A stretch of 64,000 bases of DNA from the NCBI RefSeq assembly GCF_023698535.1, contig NZ_JALJCL010000006.1, positions 124,001 to 188,000 of the forward strand. The letters run 5' to 3'. Position 1 is the stretch's first letter, and the number at the start of each line of letters is the position of its first letter. Positions 50,760-59,855 of this stretch are shown here, piece after piece. The position numbers were made by a program, and so were the translations under genes. Under the pieces are notes generated by a model, which saw nothing but the letters and a program-made list of their open reading frames with translations, was not told the DNA's origin and did no database searches. The stretch is from Halorientalis regularis. GTDB lineage: Archaea > Halobacteriota > Halobacteria > Halobacteriales > Haloarculaceae.

Positions 50760-51078
50760 CACCAAATACGGATAGGCAGATGAATAAATACCCTACTATT
50801 ACTTTTACCCCTATATCCATTATCTATATAGAATTACGTATCACTACCTCCTACCGGCCGCTACTCGCCGGTTGTAGCTCCTCTACCCGCGTTTTCGAAC
50901 GCGAGTGGGTCCCAAAGTCGGACTACCACCGGCCGCACGTGACGTCCAATAGCGAGGGTTCGGTGTCGATGTACAGTCCGGATCTACCGACAAGGGACTC
51001 ATCGCGTCCACATGGGTTATTCGTCCGAGCATATATAGATATAGATTGATTTATTGGGGAGAAGTCAGAAGGACGGGT
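50760..51078. promoter_or_regulatory. Shared control region of pstS and the AbrB-PhoU regulator
   Basis: This 319-nt divergent region has the pstS TATA-like box at 50782-50790 and the regulator's at 51048-51057, both about 27 nt from their ATGs. In between are an AT-rich block (50800-50840), five copies of CTACC (50844, 50851, 50883, 50923 and 50984) and a dyad, CGCGTT / AACGCG at 50888-50903. The dyad and repeats are candidate sites for phosphate control. Confidence 0.6.
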
Positions 51079-52074
51079 ATGGAGACGCGCAAGGTGCAGG
51101 TCACGGGCGGGTCGACGTACACCGTGTCGCTCCCGAAGGACTGGGCGACCGAGAACGACGTGAGTGCGGGGAGCATCGTCGAGTTCCACGCCGAGGACGA
51201 CTCGCTGCTGCTCTCGCCGAAGCAAGATGAGGAGCGCACGGAGGGAACCCTCGACGTGAGCGGGCTGGAGGGCGACCAACTCACGCGCGCCGTCATGACG
51301 ATGTACGTCAGCGGGTTCGACATCATTCGGCTGGAGACACCGCGCGTCAGCGCCCAGCAGCGCCGGACCATCCGCCAGGCCACGCAGGGACTGGTCGGAC
51401 TGGAAGTGATCGAGGAGACCAGCGAGCGCGTAGTGTTGCAGGACCTGCTCGATTCCTCGGAGCTGTCGGTCCACAACGCCATCACGCGCATGCGACTGGT
51501 CGCGCTCACGATGCTGTCGGACGCCGTGGATGCCCTCGTAGAGAACGACGACGATCTCGCACACGACGTGCGCGAGCGCGACGACGACGTGGACCGACTC
51601 TGGTACATGATCTCCCGGGTGTTCCGGTCGGTCCTTCGGGACCCGACAGCGGCCTCCCAGATCGGCCTCCCGCGGGAGACCTGTTTCGACTACCAGTCCA
51701 GCGCCCGCCAGCTGGAGCGGATCGCCGACCACGCCTCGAAGATCGCGCGGCTGACGCTGGAAGTCGACGACGTACCCGAGGACATCGGCGAGGGGCTGTA
51801 CGAACTCCGCGAGGAGGCGCTTGCAGTGCCCGAGACGGCGATGGACGCCCTGCTGGAGGACGATGCCGACGAGGCCACCCGGCTGGCCACGGAAGCGCGC
51901 TCGCGTATCCGCCCGATCGACGACAGCGCTCGCGAGATCGACGACCTCATCCACCAGATGGACTCACAGACCGCCCAGGTCCTGGGACTGGTCGTGGACT
52001 CGCTGTCACGGACCGCCGACTACGGCGGCAACATCGCGGAGAGCGCACTGCAGAAAGCGGCACCGCGACCCTGA
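51079..52074 (+). CDS. AbrB-domain PhoU-type regulator
   Basis: This 331-residue protein has an N-terminal AbrB/SpoVT swapped-hairpin domain (METRKVQVTGGSTYTVSLPK, then WATENDVSAGSIVEFH; about residues 1-50) and two PhoU repeats (about 110-215 and 225-325; YQSSARQLERIADHASKIA and VDSLSRTADYGGN). AbrB domains bind DNA, so it is likely a transcription regulator that senses phosphate status through its PhoU half. It is divergent from pstS, which may be its target. ATG 51079 is leaderless by the TATA position. Confidence 0.88.
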   Translation: METRKVQVTGGSTYTVSLPKDWATENDVSAGSIVEFHAEDDSLLLSPKQDEERTEGTLDVSGLEGDQLTRAVMTMYVSGFDIIRLETPRVSAQQRRTIRQATQGLVGLEVIEETSERVVLQDLLDSSELSVHNAITRMRLVALTMLSDAVDALVENDDDLAHDVRERDDDVDRLWYMISRVFRSVLRDPTAASQIGLPRETCFDYQSSARQLERIADHASKIARLTLEVDDVPEDIGEGLYELREEALAVPETAMDALLEDDADEATRLATEARSRIRPIDDSAREIDDLIHQMDSQTAQVLGLVVDSLSRTADYGGNIAESALQKAAPRP

Positions 52075-52078
52075 AACC

Positions 52079-52453
52079 TTACTCGTCGACGAGGACGCCG
52101 TTGACCTGGCCGTCCTGGCCGGGCCGGGAGGTGACGCGGACGCGGCCCTCGCTCGTCTCGAGGATCGCACCCTTCGTGATGATGTTTCGGCGGGCGTAGT
52201 TGGGGTTGGCGTCGTTGGCCTCGACGTTCTCGATCTCGGCGGCGACGACCTCGCCGTCGGTAGCGACGCTGGCGGTGTCGGCCTCGATAGCGCGGATCTT
52301 CTCGGTGTTGCCGCGCTTGTCGACGAACTTCAGCTTCGCGTCGCCAACCTGCGTCTCGGTCGGCTCGTCGCCGAGTTCGTGCTTTTTCTTCTTGTGGTTC
52401 GGTCGCAGTCGACCGCCGGTGCGCTTGCGCGTCGAACGTCCCTGGTCTTTCAT
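52079..52453 (-). CDS. rps8e: 30S ribosomal protein S8e
   Basis: This 124-residue protein begins MKDQGRSTRKRTGGRLRP, followed by HKKKKHELGDEPTETQVG, and ends with NARRNIITKGAILET-like and RVTSRPGQDGQVNGVL strands: the S8e family in full length. It is a structural protein of the small ribosomal subunit. The basic composition contrasts with acidic neighbours. ATG 52453 is chosen as it starts the conserved MKDQGRS. The gene ends 4 nt from the convergent regulator gene. Confidence 0.95.
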   Translation of the reverse strand: MKDQGRSTRKRTGGRLRPNHKKKKHELGDEPTETQVGDAKLKFVDKRGNTEKIRAIEADTASVATDGEVVAAEIENVEANDANPNYARRNIITKGAILETSEGRVRVTSRPGQDGQVNGVLVDE

Positions 52454-52536
52454 ACCCGAGGATTCGCAGGCGTTCACTTGAACCTCTCGACTCGCCAACG
52501 CCGTGGCCGCCACCGGCCGGGACGCGCTGTTCCCGC

Positions 52537-53496
52537 TCACGCAGGCCCGTGGTCGTCGAGTGCGGCCTGGACGGCCCCGAAGTCGACGGGCGGTTCGAAC
52601 TCGTCGAGCGTGGCCTCGACCGCCGATAGAGCCTCGCCGTACTGCTCGCGCCACGCGGGGCGTGCCAGGTCGTCCAACCGGTCGCCGAGTCGCTCCCGGC
52701 GGGATTCGAGGTCGTCGAGCCGGTCGGCGAGTCCGTCGATGTCGGCCGTCTCCTCGCCCGCACGTTCAGCCCAGGTCCGAACGTCGGCGAGTTCGGCGCG
52801 GGCGTCCGCGACGACGAGTTCGTTCACCCGCTGTCGCTGGGTCACCGCGAACCACTGGGTGGCCGGGTCGGGTTCGTCCGCGCCGATCACGTCGGGCTCT
52901 TCGAGGCGGTCGGCGGCCGTTTTGAGGTCGTCGAACGCGGCCTCGATTGCGCCGACATCGGCGGACAGTTCGCCGACGCGGGTCTCGTGGCTGTCCAGCC
53001 AGCGCTCGAGTTCGTCTGCGTCGGTCGCGAGTTGCTGTGCGTCCCCGTGGAGGGCGTCGGCGTCCTGGCCCAGATCCCGGAGGTCGCGAACGTACTCGTA
53101 GACGGATTCGCTGTACTCGCGCCGATGGATGAGTTCGTGGAGGCGGTCGGCCAGGTCCAGCGCCCGCGACTCGACGGACTCGGCACGGGCCGCGAACTCG
53201 TCCAACCGCGCCGCGACGGTTTCGAGGTCGGGGGCCTCTGCGGCGGCCGCCTCGACTTCGTCGACCCGCATGGTCGCGTACTCGGCGCGGTTCTCTGCGT
53301 TCGAGACCGCCATCGACGTGTCGGATTCGAGTTCGGTGATGCCGTCCTCGGAGACGATGCGTTCGACCGCGACCTCCGCGAGAACCGTCCGGATCGTCTC
53401 CTCGTCCGGTCGGTCGTCGCGGGCCGCGATCCGTTCGGCGGCCTCCATCAGCGACAGTCCCGTCACGTCCCCTGGCGCATCGTCGTCCTGCTCCAT
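52537..53496 (-). CDS. Long coiled-coil protein (halo transducer-like)
   Basis: This 319-residue protein has an acidic N terminus (EQDDDAPGDVTGLSLMEAAE), an HTH-like DEETIRTVLAEVAVERIV and then about 220 residues of predicted coiled coil (ARLDEFAARAESVESRALDL, LADRLDDLESRRERLGDRLD). Such proteins are often named 'halo transducer protein' but contain no methyl-accepting tip. ATG 53496 is about 28 nt from a TATA-like CTAATCGG region on the minus strand, so the in-frame start at 53541 is rejected. Function unknown; scaffolding is a guess. Confidence 0.75.
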   Translation of the reverse strand: MEQDDDAPGDVTGLSLMEAAERIAARDDRPDEETIRTVLAEVAVERIVSEDGITELESDTSMAVSNAENRAEYATMRVDEVEAAAAEAPDLETVAARLDEFAARAESVESRALDLADRLHELIHRREYSESVYEYVRDLRDLGQDADALHGDAQQLATDADELERWLDSHETRVGELSADVGAIEAAFDDLKTAADRLEEPDVIGADEPDPATQWFAVTQRQRVNELVVADARAELADVRTWAERAGEETADIDGLADRLDDLESRRERLGDRLDDLARPAWREQYGEALSAVEATLDEFEPPVDFGAVQAALDDHGPA

Positions 53497-53585
53497 GCGG
53501 GAGCGATAGAGCGGCGGCCCGATTAGCGTTTCCGTCGACACGGGTTCCGATGGGTTTAGGACCGTCCCGGTCGCCGGAAGTGACG

Positions 53586-54026
53586 ATGAGTCTTCGGACA
53601 GCCGTCGCCGCCCCGTTCCGCCAGCAGGGCACGACCGCGATGGGAGAAAGCGAGTTCGTCGTCGCCCTCTCGCTGGACCGGGACTGGTTCACGCCCGACC
53701 AGGCCAAGCGCCTGCTCGACGTGGCCGCCGGCGAGGGGCTGGTCACCCGCGACGCGGGCGAGGTCGAGGTCGAGTTCGACCCCGACGGCGTCGACGTGCC
53801 CGAGGGGTTCGTCCCCGACGAGTCGATCCTCCAGCAGCGCTCGACGTTCGAGCGCATCCTCGACGCCGTCGTGGAGGCCGGGACCGAGAAACAGACCGCC
53901 GTCGCCGAGATCAACTCCCTCCAGGCGGATCTGGGCGTGACCGTCGAGGCCGCGGCCGTCGTCTACGCCAAACGGGAGGGGCTGGACGTGGCAGACACCG
54001 CCGAGCGCGCACTGGGTGAACTCTGA
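53586..54026 (+). CDS. DUF2240 family protein
   Basis: The 146-residue protein begins SLRTAVAAPFRQQGTTAMGE and has DRDWFTPDQAKRLLDVAAGE and GFVPDESILQQRSTFERIL, the order found in the archaeal DUF2240 family. It is helical and may bind nucleic acid, but no function is known. The stop overlaps the next start by 1 nt (TGATG), so the two are co-transcribed. Confidence 0.82.
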   Translation: MSLRTAVAAPFRQQGTTAMGESEFVVALSLDRDWFTPDQAKRLLDVAAGEGLVTRDAGEVEVEFDPDGVDVPEGFVPDESILQQRSTFERILDAVVEAGTEKQTAVAEINSLQADLGVTVEAAAVVYAKREGLDVADTAERALGEL

Positions 54027-54406
54027 TGGTCGAGGATACGATCACGGACGGCAAACGGATCGCACAACTGCTGGCCTCCGAAATCACGGGCCGGGAGACG
54101 GGGCCGCTGGCCGCGATGGCAGTCGTCGACGCCGACCCGGACGTGGAGCCGACCGCCGACGGAGCCGTCGCCTACGGCGTCGACCGCGACGGCGAGCGCG
54201 TGGCCGACGTGGCCGTCCAGCCCGAGCGCGTGTATCTGGAACTCCGAACGGGCGTGGACACGGGTGCGGAAGCGGCCGCCGACGCCGACCTTCGGGTACG
54301 GCCCAAGGCCGTCGAACCGCCCCGCACCCTCGTGTTCGTCGAGTCCGGTGCGGCGGTGAAGACGGCAGTGGACGTGCTCGTCGCGGCCGCTGGCGGCGAG
54401 TCTTGA
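54026..54406 (+). CDS. Conserved haloarchaeal protein of unknown function
   Basis: This 126-residue acidic protein has a helical start (ITDGKRIAQLLASEITG), a strand-rich middle (YGVDRDGERVADVAVQPERV) and ends VFVESGAAVKTAVDVLVAAA. I recall it as a haloarchaeal DUF (number uncertain). It is translationally coupled to the DUF2240 gene, which suggests a joint role. No catalytic pattern is seen. Confidence 0.75.
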   Translation: MVEDTITDGKRIAQLLASEITGRETGPLAAMAVVDADPDVEPTADGAVAYGVDRDGERVADVAVQPERVYLELRTGVDTGAEAAADADLRVRPKAVEPPRTLVFVESGAAVKTAVDVLVAAAGGES

Positions 54407-54415
54407 GTCAGCGGA

Positions 54416-55069
54416 TTACAGCGAGTCGAGAATCGCGGGCAGTCGCGCGACCAGTTCCTCGCGGTCGACTGCGGCGTCGGCCGCCGGGTGTGGCTCGGGT
54501 CCATCTGGATACAGCACCTGCACAGTGGCGAGACCGGCGTCGGCCGCACCCTGCACGTCGACTTCGGGACGGTCCCCGACGTAGACCGTCGCGGCGGGGT
54601 CGACACTCAGTTCCTCACAGATCGCGGCGAACGCCCGCTCGTCGGGCTTGCCGGTCGGGAGCGAGCCCGTGATGACGACGGCGTCGAACAGGTCGGCCCA
54701 GCCGAGCGTCCCGAGTTTGCCCCGCTGGGCGACCAGCGGGCCGTCCGTCAGCAGGCCGGCGCGGTAGGACTCGCGCAGGGCCGCGAGCAGGTCCGGGACG
54801 CCCGCGACGGGTTCGAGGGCGTCCTCGATGGCCAGCCGGTAGGCCGTCGCCACGGCCTCGGGGTCGGTGTCGTCGGTCAGCAGTCGCTCGAAGATGGGGG
54901 CGCGGGTCTCGGTCGCCGCGACTTCGCCGTGGGCGTCGAGGTAGTCCGCCCGCTCGATGGCGTGGGTGTCGGCCCGCTCGGTCGCGTCGTCGAGCAAGGC
55001 CTGACGGTCGCGGTCGGTGACCGCCAGCGTGTAGTCCAGATCGAACACGACGGCGTCGAACGACGGCAT
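54416..55069 (-). CDS. HAD-superfamily hydrolase
   Basis: The 217-residue protein has the HAD motifs: VFDLDYTLAVTD (nucleophile Asp), LLTDGPL (motif II Thr, with D), GKPDERAF (motif III Lys) and YVGDRPEVDVQGAADAG (motif IV). A helical cap lies at residues 20-100. It is probably a small phosphatase of the DL-haloacid dehalogenase/phosphoglycolate type; the substrate is unknown. ATG 55069 (MPSFDAV) is preferred over 55111. In motif I the position usually Asp+2 is Asp (D-L-D), consistent with phosphatase activity. Confidence 0.87.
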   Translation of the reverse strand: MPSFDAVVFDLDYTLAVTDRDRQALLDDATERADTHAIERADYLDAHGEVAATETRAPIFERLLTDDTDPEAVATAYRLAIEDALEPVAGVPDLLAALRESYRAGLLTDGPLVAQRGKLGTLGWADLFDAVVITGSLPTGKPDERAFAAICEELSVDPAATVYVGDRPEVDVQGAADAGLATVQVLYPDGPEPHPAADAAVDREELVARLPAILDSL

Positions 55070-55174
55070 TCCGTCGACCGTAGCGGCCCGTCGGGTTTGA
55101 GTGTTCCCCAAGAGTCAAACCGGCGTTTGACTCTACGGCGAGTATTCATACGGGGCCGGTGAACTGACGGGTGC

Positions 55175-55933
55175 ATGCGAAAGACGATTGCCCTGGCGCT
55201 CGCCGCCGCCGTCGTCCTGACCGTCGGCGCGGCGGGCACAGTCCTCGCGATGGGTGGCACCGGCTCGCAACCAGCACAGACCACCGCCGACACCGGTGGC
55301 CAGACGATCACCGTCTCGGGCGATGGCTCGGCCAGCGCCCAGCCCGATCAGGCCGTCCTCCGCTTCGCCGTGACCGCCGAGGGTGACGATCCGGCCGCGA
55401 TCCGCTCCGAACTCGCCAGCGGTGCCAGCGACCTGCGGACCGCACTCTCGGAGGCTGGCGTCGCCGACGACGCCATCGAGACCACCGGCTACAGCATCGA
55501 GGAACCGCTGCGGCGCGTGCCGCCGGGTCGTGACGGCGGCGAGACCGGTCCGGAACTGCGCGGCGTCCACGTCTTCGAGGTAACCCTTTCCGACACCGAC
55601 CGCGCCGGCGCAGTCGTCGACGCGGCGGCCGGCGCGGGCGCGGCAGTCCAGTCCGTCCAGTTCACGCTGGCGGCCGACACCCGCGAGGACCTCCGGAACC
55701 AGGCGCTCGAAAACGCGATGGACAACGCTCGCAGTCAGGCCGACACGCTCGCCAGCGCGGGCGGGCTGTCGGTGACCGGCGTCGCCAGCATCGACGCGAC
55801 GGGCACCAACTACCGCCCCGTGGCCTACGACGCCGAACGGGCCCAGGCGGCCAGCGGTGGCACGACCATCGAGACCGGCGACGTGTCCGTCGAGACCAGC
55901 GTGCGGGTCGTCTACGAAGCGAGCGGCCAATAG
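55175..55933 (+). CDS. SIMPL-domain (DUF541) secreted protein
   Basis: The 252-residue protein has a signal peptide (RKTIALALAAAVVLTVGAAG) and then the SIMPL domain: ITVSGDGSASAQPDQAVLRF, SEAGVADDAIETTGYSIEE and DNARSQADTLASAGG. SIMPL proteins are periplasmic or membrane-bound with unclear roles, some linked to surface structures or stress. The ATG is about 28 nt from a TATA-like GTATTCATAC. The N-terminal 30-45 residues after the signal are Thr/Gln-rich, so it may be anchored by the uncleaved helix. Confidence 0.87.
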   Translation: MRKTIALALAAAVVLTVGAAGTVLAMGGTGSQPAQTTADTGGQTITVSGDGSASAQPDQAVLRFAVTAEGDDPAAIRSELASGASDLRTALSEAGVADDAIETTGYSIEEPLRRVPPGRDGGETGPELRGVHVFEVTLSDTDRAGAVVDAAAGAGAAVQSVQFTLAADTREDLRNQALENAMDNARSQADTLASAGGLSVTGVASIDATGTNYRPVAYDAERAQAASGGTTIETGDVSVETSVRVVYEASGQ

Positions 55934-55968
55934 GAACCTTGTAGTGAGTCCCGGGCCAGCGCCCGGTA

Positions 55969-56808
55969 ATGACCTTCTTCGACCGACTGGCCGACCGCAT
56001 CGACGCCGTCGACAGCGTCGTCTCCGTCGGCCTCGATCCCGATATGGACCGGTTGCCCGAGCACCTGCTGGACCGTGACCTCCCGCGGTGGGCGTTCAAC
56101 CGCCGGATCATCGACGCGACCCACGAACACGCCGCCTGCTACAAGCCCAACGCGGCCTTCTACGAGGACCCAGACGGCTGGCGGGCACTGGAGGAGACCA
56201 TCGCCTACGCCCACGGGAAAGACGTCCCCGTCCTGCTCGACGCGAAACGGGGCGACATCGGCAACACCGCCCGCCAGTACGCCGACCTGCTCGACCGCGC
56301 GGACGCCATCACCGCCAACCCCTACATGGGCCGGGACTCGCTGGAGCCGTTCCTGGAACGCACCGATTCGGGCGTGTTCCTGCTCTGTCGCACTTCCAAC
56401 CCTGGCGGCGCGGACATCCAGAACCTCGAACTCGCCTCGGGCGAACCGGTCTACGAGCGCGTGGCCGCGCTGGCCGACACCTGGAACCGCAACGGCAACG
56501 TCGGCCTCGTCGTCGGCGCGACACAGCCCGACGAACTGGCGGAGATCCGCGAGATCGTCCCCGACCTCCCCTTCCTCGTCCCCGGCGTCGGCGCACAGGG
56601 CGGGGACGCCGAGGCCGCGGTGGAACACGGGCTGGCCGAGCTGGACGAGCGGAGCTCGCCGAACCGGTCGCGGTCCGGTATCGGCGTGGGACTGGTCAAC
56701 TCCTCGCGCGGCATCATCTTTGCTGGTGAGGACCAGGGCGAGGACTTCCACAAGGCCAGTGGGCAGGCGGCGAAGCAACTGAAACAGCGACTCAATCAGT
56801 ATCGCTGA
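55969..56808 (+). CDS. pyrF: Orotidine 5'-phosphate decarboxylase
   Basis: This 279-residue enzyme makes UMP in pyrimidine synthesis. The catalytic D-K-x-x-D region appears as VLLDAKRGDIGNT, with VSVGLDPDMDRLPEHL and CYKPNAAFYE before it and LVPGVGAQGGD plus GVGLVNSSRGIIFA (phosphate site) after it. It is the long (subfamily 2) type. It lies alone on the plus strand, 35 nt after the SIMPL gene, and may be read from its own promoter (TTGTAGTG near 55938). Confidence 0.95.
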   Translation: MTFFDRLADRIDAVDSVVSVGLDPDMDRLPEHLLDRDLPRWAFNRRIIDATHEHAACYKPNAAFYEDPDGWRALEETIAYAHGKDVPVLLDAKRGDIGNTARQYADLLDRADAITANPYMGRDSLEPFLERTDSGVFLLCRTSNPGGADIQNLELASGEPVYERVAALADTWNRNGNVGLVVGATQPDELAEIREIVPDLPFLVPGVGAQGGDAEAAVEHGLAELDERSSPNRSRSGIGVGLVNSSRGIIFAGEDQGEDFHKASGQAAKQLKQRLNQYR

Positions 56809-56981
56809 GGCCCGGTCTCCGAAGTTACCTGATCGTCCCGCGATACGAACGCACGGTCGAGTGCGACGGTGCCCGGTTCGTCTGTGACCCTGCCGGTCGG
56901 CACCATCCCGCCCGATTTCGTCCCAACATCCATGAGTATATGCCCGCCTATCGACAAGGAAGTCGTCTGCCTGCAAGACCT

Positions 56982-59015
56982 ATGAAAACTCGCTATGCAT
57001 TTTTCCTCGTCTTGCTGTTCGTGACGGCAGTTCTCTCAGGCGCGATCTTCGTCGGGTTTCAGGAGTACAAGGCGACACTCTACGAGGAGAGTCGCGAGGA
57101 CACGACACAGACGGCGGTCCACGTCGGTTCGGAGCTCGCCTCGGAGTTCTCGGGACGGCGACAGACCGTCCGGTTGGTCGCGGCGACGCCAGCGGTCACC
57201 CGGCACGGGACCGACGCCCAGCGAGCAACGCTCCAGCGACTGGTCGATGAGACCCAGTTCTCCGGGGCATCGGTCGTCGCCAGCAACGGGACGATGACGA
57301 ACATCGTGTCGGACCTGACGCCGGCCGAGCGGGCCGAACTGATCGGGGCGGACTTCAGCGACCGGACCTACTTCCAGCGGGCGATGGCTGGCGAGACGTA
57401 CCTGGGCGAGCCCATCACGGCCGAGTCGGGCAACGACATCGTGACCGTCAGCACGCCCATCCGACACAACGGGACGATCGTGGGGACGCTCAACGGTGCG
57501 TACCACGTCCCCGAGACGTGGTTCGCGGACGGCGTGACGGCCTCGCTGGGACGCGAGGACGGGCTGACGATCTACGCACGGTCGGGCAAGGAGGTCTACT
57601 CGGAGCCACCGGAACCGGGGGCCAACATCATCGTCAGAAACGCCACCATCGGCGACACCGGCTGGACGGTGAGCATCCAGTCGAGTCAGCGCCACGTCCA
57701 GTCGACGATCCAGACGGTGACGTACCTGCAGACCGGGAGCATCCTGGCAGTAGTGTTCACGATCGTCGGGTTCGGCTGGTGGGTCTACCGGCGGAACCTC
57801 CACCAGGTCGAGCACCTGCTGGACGGGTTCACGCGCCTCGAAAACCGGGAGTACGGGACCGATATCGACGTACAGGGCGGCGAGGAGTGGCAGCAGATCG
57901 AAGCGGGGTTCAACGAGATGAGCCGGTCGCTGGCCCGGTTCGAGCACGAGCGCAGGGAGCGCGAGCAGTCGCTCCGGGAGTTCAAACGCGCCGTCGAACA
58001 CGCCGGCTACGCGGTGTTCATCACCGACACCGAGGGACGGATCGAGTACGTGAACCCGGCGTTCGAGGAGATCACGGGCTACCCGGCGGCCGAAGCGGTC
58101 GGCGCGACGCCGGACATCCTGAACTCGGGGGAGATGTCCGAAGACTACTTCGCCCGACAGTGGGAGACGCTGCTGGCCGGCGAGGAGTGGGACGAGGAGA
58201 TCGTCAACGAGCGCCGCAGCGGGACGCGATACGTCGCCCGGCAGACGATCACGCCGCTGACTGGCGAGGACGGGTCGGTCGAGAAGTTCGTCGCCATCCA
58301 GACGGATATCACGGCACTCAAAGACCGCGAACGGCACCTGCAGACACTCAGTCGCGTGTTGCGCCACAACCTCCGAAACAAGATCGGCGTGGTCGTCGGC
58401 TCGGCGGAACTGCTCGTCGGCGACGGCGATGCCGGCGTCGACGAGGCGGTGATCGGCAACCGGATCGTCGACGCGAGCCAGCAGCTCACGGACCTCGCCG
58501 AGAAGGAACGGCGGATCGTCACACTCCTGACCTCCGACCCGCGCCGCAAGCGGATCGATCTCGCGGCGACGGTCGAGTCGGTCGCGACACGCGTCCGGCA
58601 CGAACATCCCGACAGTCGGATCACGGTGACCTGCCCCGACGACGTGACTGTCACCGGGATCGACGAACTCCAGCGGGGACTGTACGAACTCGTCGAGAAC
58701 AGCGTCGTTCACGCCGACGACCGGGCGACAGTCGAGGTCACCGTCGACCCATGTGACCGGAGCGTCGCGGTCACGGTCGAAGACGACGGCCCCGGGATCC
58801 CGTCGAACGAGCAACCGATCCTGACAGGGGGTGCCGACATCGAACCCCTCTCGCACGGGAGCGGCCTCGGACTCTGGCTGGTGTATCACATCGTCCGGCT
58901 GTCCGATGGCGTCGTCACCTACGCCGACGGCACGCCGACGGGCAGTGTCGTCACCGTCGAACTCCCGCGGGCAGACCCCCGCTCGGAACGGGACGAGGAC
59001 AGTCAGAACCGATAG
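56982..59015 (+). CDS. Membrane histidine kinase with extracellular Cache, HAMP and PAS domains
   Basis: The 677-residue protein has a first helix (YAFFLVLLFVTAVLSGAIF), an extracellular Cache sensor (about residues 35-245), a second helix (ILAVVFTIVGFGWWVY), HAMP (about 275-330), PAS (about 345-460), the H box VLRHNLRNKIGVV and an ATPase domain with YELVENSVVHA and DDGPGIPS. It senses an external small ligand. ATG 56982 begins the signal-anchor helix; ATG 56940 would add 14 basic residues. Its 3' end overlaps the convergent zinc-finger gene by 13 nt. No partner regulator is adjacent. Confidence 0.88.
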   Translation: MKTRYAFFLVLLFVTAVLSGAIFVGFQEYKATLYEESREDTTQTAVHVGSELASEFSGRRQTVRLVAATPAVTRHGTDAQRATLQRLVDETQFSGASVVASNGTMTNIVSDLTPAERAELIGADFSDRTYFQRAMAGETYLGEPITAESGNDIVTVSTPIRHNGTIVGTLNGAYHVPETWFADGVTASLGREDGLTIYARSGKEVYSEPPEPGANIIVRNATIGDTGWTVSIQSSQRHVQSTIQTVTYLQTGSILAVVFTIVGFGWWVYRRNLHQVEHLLDGFTRLENREYGTDIDVQGGEEWQQIEAGFNEMSRSLARFEHERREREQSLREFKRAVEHAGYAVFITDTEGRIEYVNPAFEEITGYPAAEAVGATPDILNSGEMSEDYFARQWETLLAGEEWDEEIVNERRSGTRYVARQTITPLTGEDGSVEKFVAIQTDITALKDRERHLQTLSRVLRHNLRNKIGVVVGSAELLVGDGDAGVDEAVIGNRIVDASQQLTDLAEKERRIVTLLTSDPRRKRIDLAATVESVATRVRHEHPDSRITVTCPDDVTVTGIDELQRGLYELVENSVVHADDRATVEVTVDPCDRSVAVTVEDDGPGIPSNEQPILTGGADIEPLSHGSGLGLWLVYHIVRLSDGVVTYADGTPTGSVVTVELPRADPRSERDEDSQNR

Positions 59016-59200
59016 GTGTCCACACCGTCGGGCATATTTTCCGGCTGGCGCTCGCCGCGACCACCCACGTCGGAGAGGCACTCGACGCAGAGTCCGGTCT
59101 CCTCGTCGAAATGCTCGTCACAGACCATCTGGGCACATCGCGAGCAGGTGTGACTGACTTCGCCCGTGACACAGATCTCGCAGTTCCCGGAGACGCTCAT
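59003..59200 (-). CDS. 65-residue zinc-binding protein (B-box-like)
   Basis: The protein reads CEICVTGEVSHTCSRC, MVCDEHFDEETGLCVEC, then a polar tail ending DTYRF. Cys/His spacing (CxxC, CxxC, CxxxH, CxxC) fits a two-zinc B-box-like or ZZ-like finger. It is probably a small regulator or adaptor; function unknown. ATG 59200 is used; ATG 59221 is in frame but adds a non-conserved leader. It overlaps the convergent kinase gene by 13 nt. Confidence 0.75.
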   Translation of the reverse strand: MSVSGNCEICVTGEVSHTCSRCAQMVCDEHFDEETGLCVECLSDVGGRGERQPENMPDGVDTYRF

Positions 59201-59315
59201 GTGAGCTGATAGCACGGCCACGGGTTTGAATCCTGCGCGGAGACGGAGGAGCGCGCTGACGGCAGTCAGGGCCGCAGTCGAGAGGCTTACGAGGGTGGGG
59301 ACCCAATCGAAGCGC

Positions 59316-59855
59316 GTGGATCACGACCGGCTCATCACGGGCATCGCGGCCGCGCTGGCGGGGTGTGCAGTCGTGCTGACCCTCCTCGCGTTCGTCTACA
59401 ACCTCGCGATCCTCGCGGTCGCGGCCGGTCTCGGTGCCGCCGCCTACTTCATGTGGTACCAGGCCAGCGGCCGACTCGCCTCCAGGCTCTACCAGTCGGT
59501 CGAGGACCGGGCGCGGCAGAACGGCGCACGAGGACGCTCGCGGACCCGCGAGACTGGGGGGTTCGGCGCTGGACCGCGCGAAGAGTGGACCGCCCCGGGG
59601 GGTCGCGGCGGGCAGAGCCGTCAGCGTGCGGGCCAGCAACGGCAACAACAGCGCCAGCGCCGTCGGCCACCCTCGGCCGACGACGGCCCCAGCCGGAGCG
59701 AGGCGTACCGGATCCTCGGACTGGACACGGACGCCGACGAGTCCGAGGTCAAGCGAGCCTACCGGCAGAAGGTCAAGGAGGTCCACCCGGACACCGACGG
59801 CGGCGACGAGGAGCGGTTCAAGAAGGTCAACGCGGCCTACGAGCGACTCACCTGA
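59316..59855 (+). CDS. Membrane-anchored J-domain protein
   Basis: This 179-residue protein has two helices (about residues 8-28 and 32-50), a Gln/Arg/Gly-rich linker and a C-terminal J domain with the HPD motif (VKEVHPDTDGG) between helices II and III. J domains activate DnaK; here it would recruit it to the membrane. GTG 59316 is selected because a TATA-like GGCTTACGA is centred about 27 nt upstream; the frame upstream of it is Arg-rich and overlaps that box. Confidence 0.83.
   Translation: MDHDRLITGIAAALAGCAVVLTLLAFVYNLAILAVAAGLGAAAYFMWYQASGRLASRLYQSVEDRARQNGARGRSRTRETGGFGAGPREEWTAPGGRGGQSRQRAGQQRQQQRQRRRPPSADDGPSRSEAYRILGLDTDADESEVKRAYRQKVKEVHPDTDGGDEERFKKVNAAYERLT

Noticed and set aside
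57036-59081. 681-codon minus-strand frame opposite the membrane kinase
   Set aside because: Antisense shadow without start signals or motifs.
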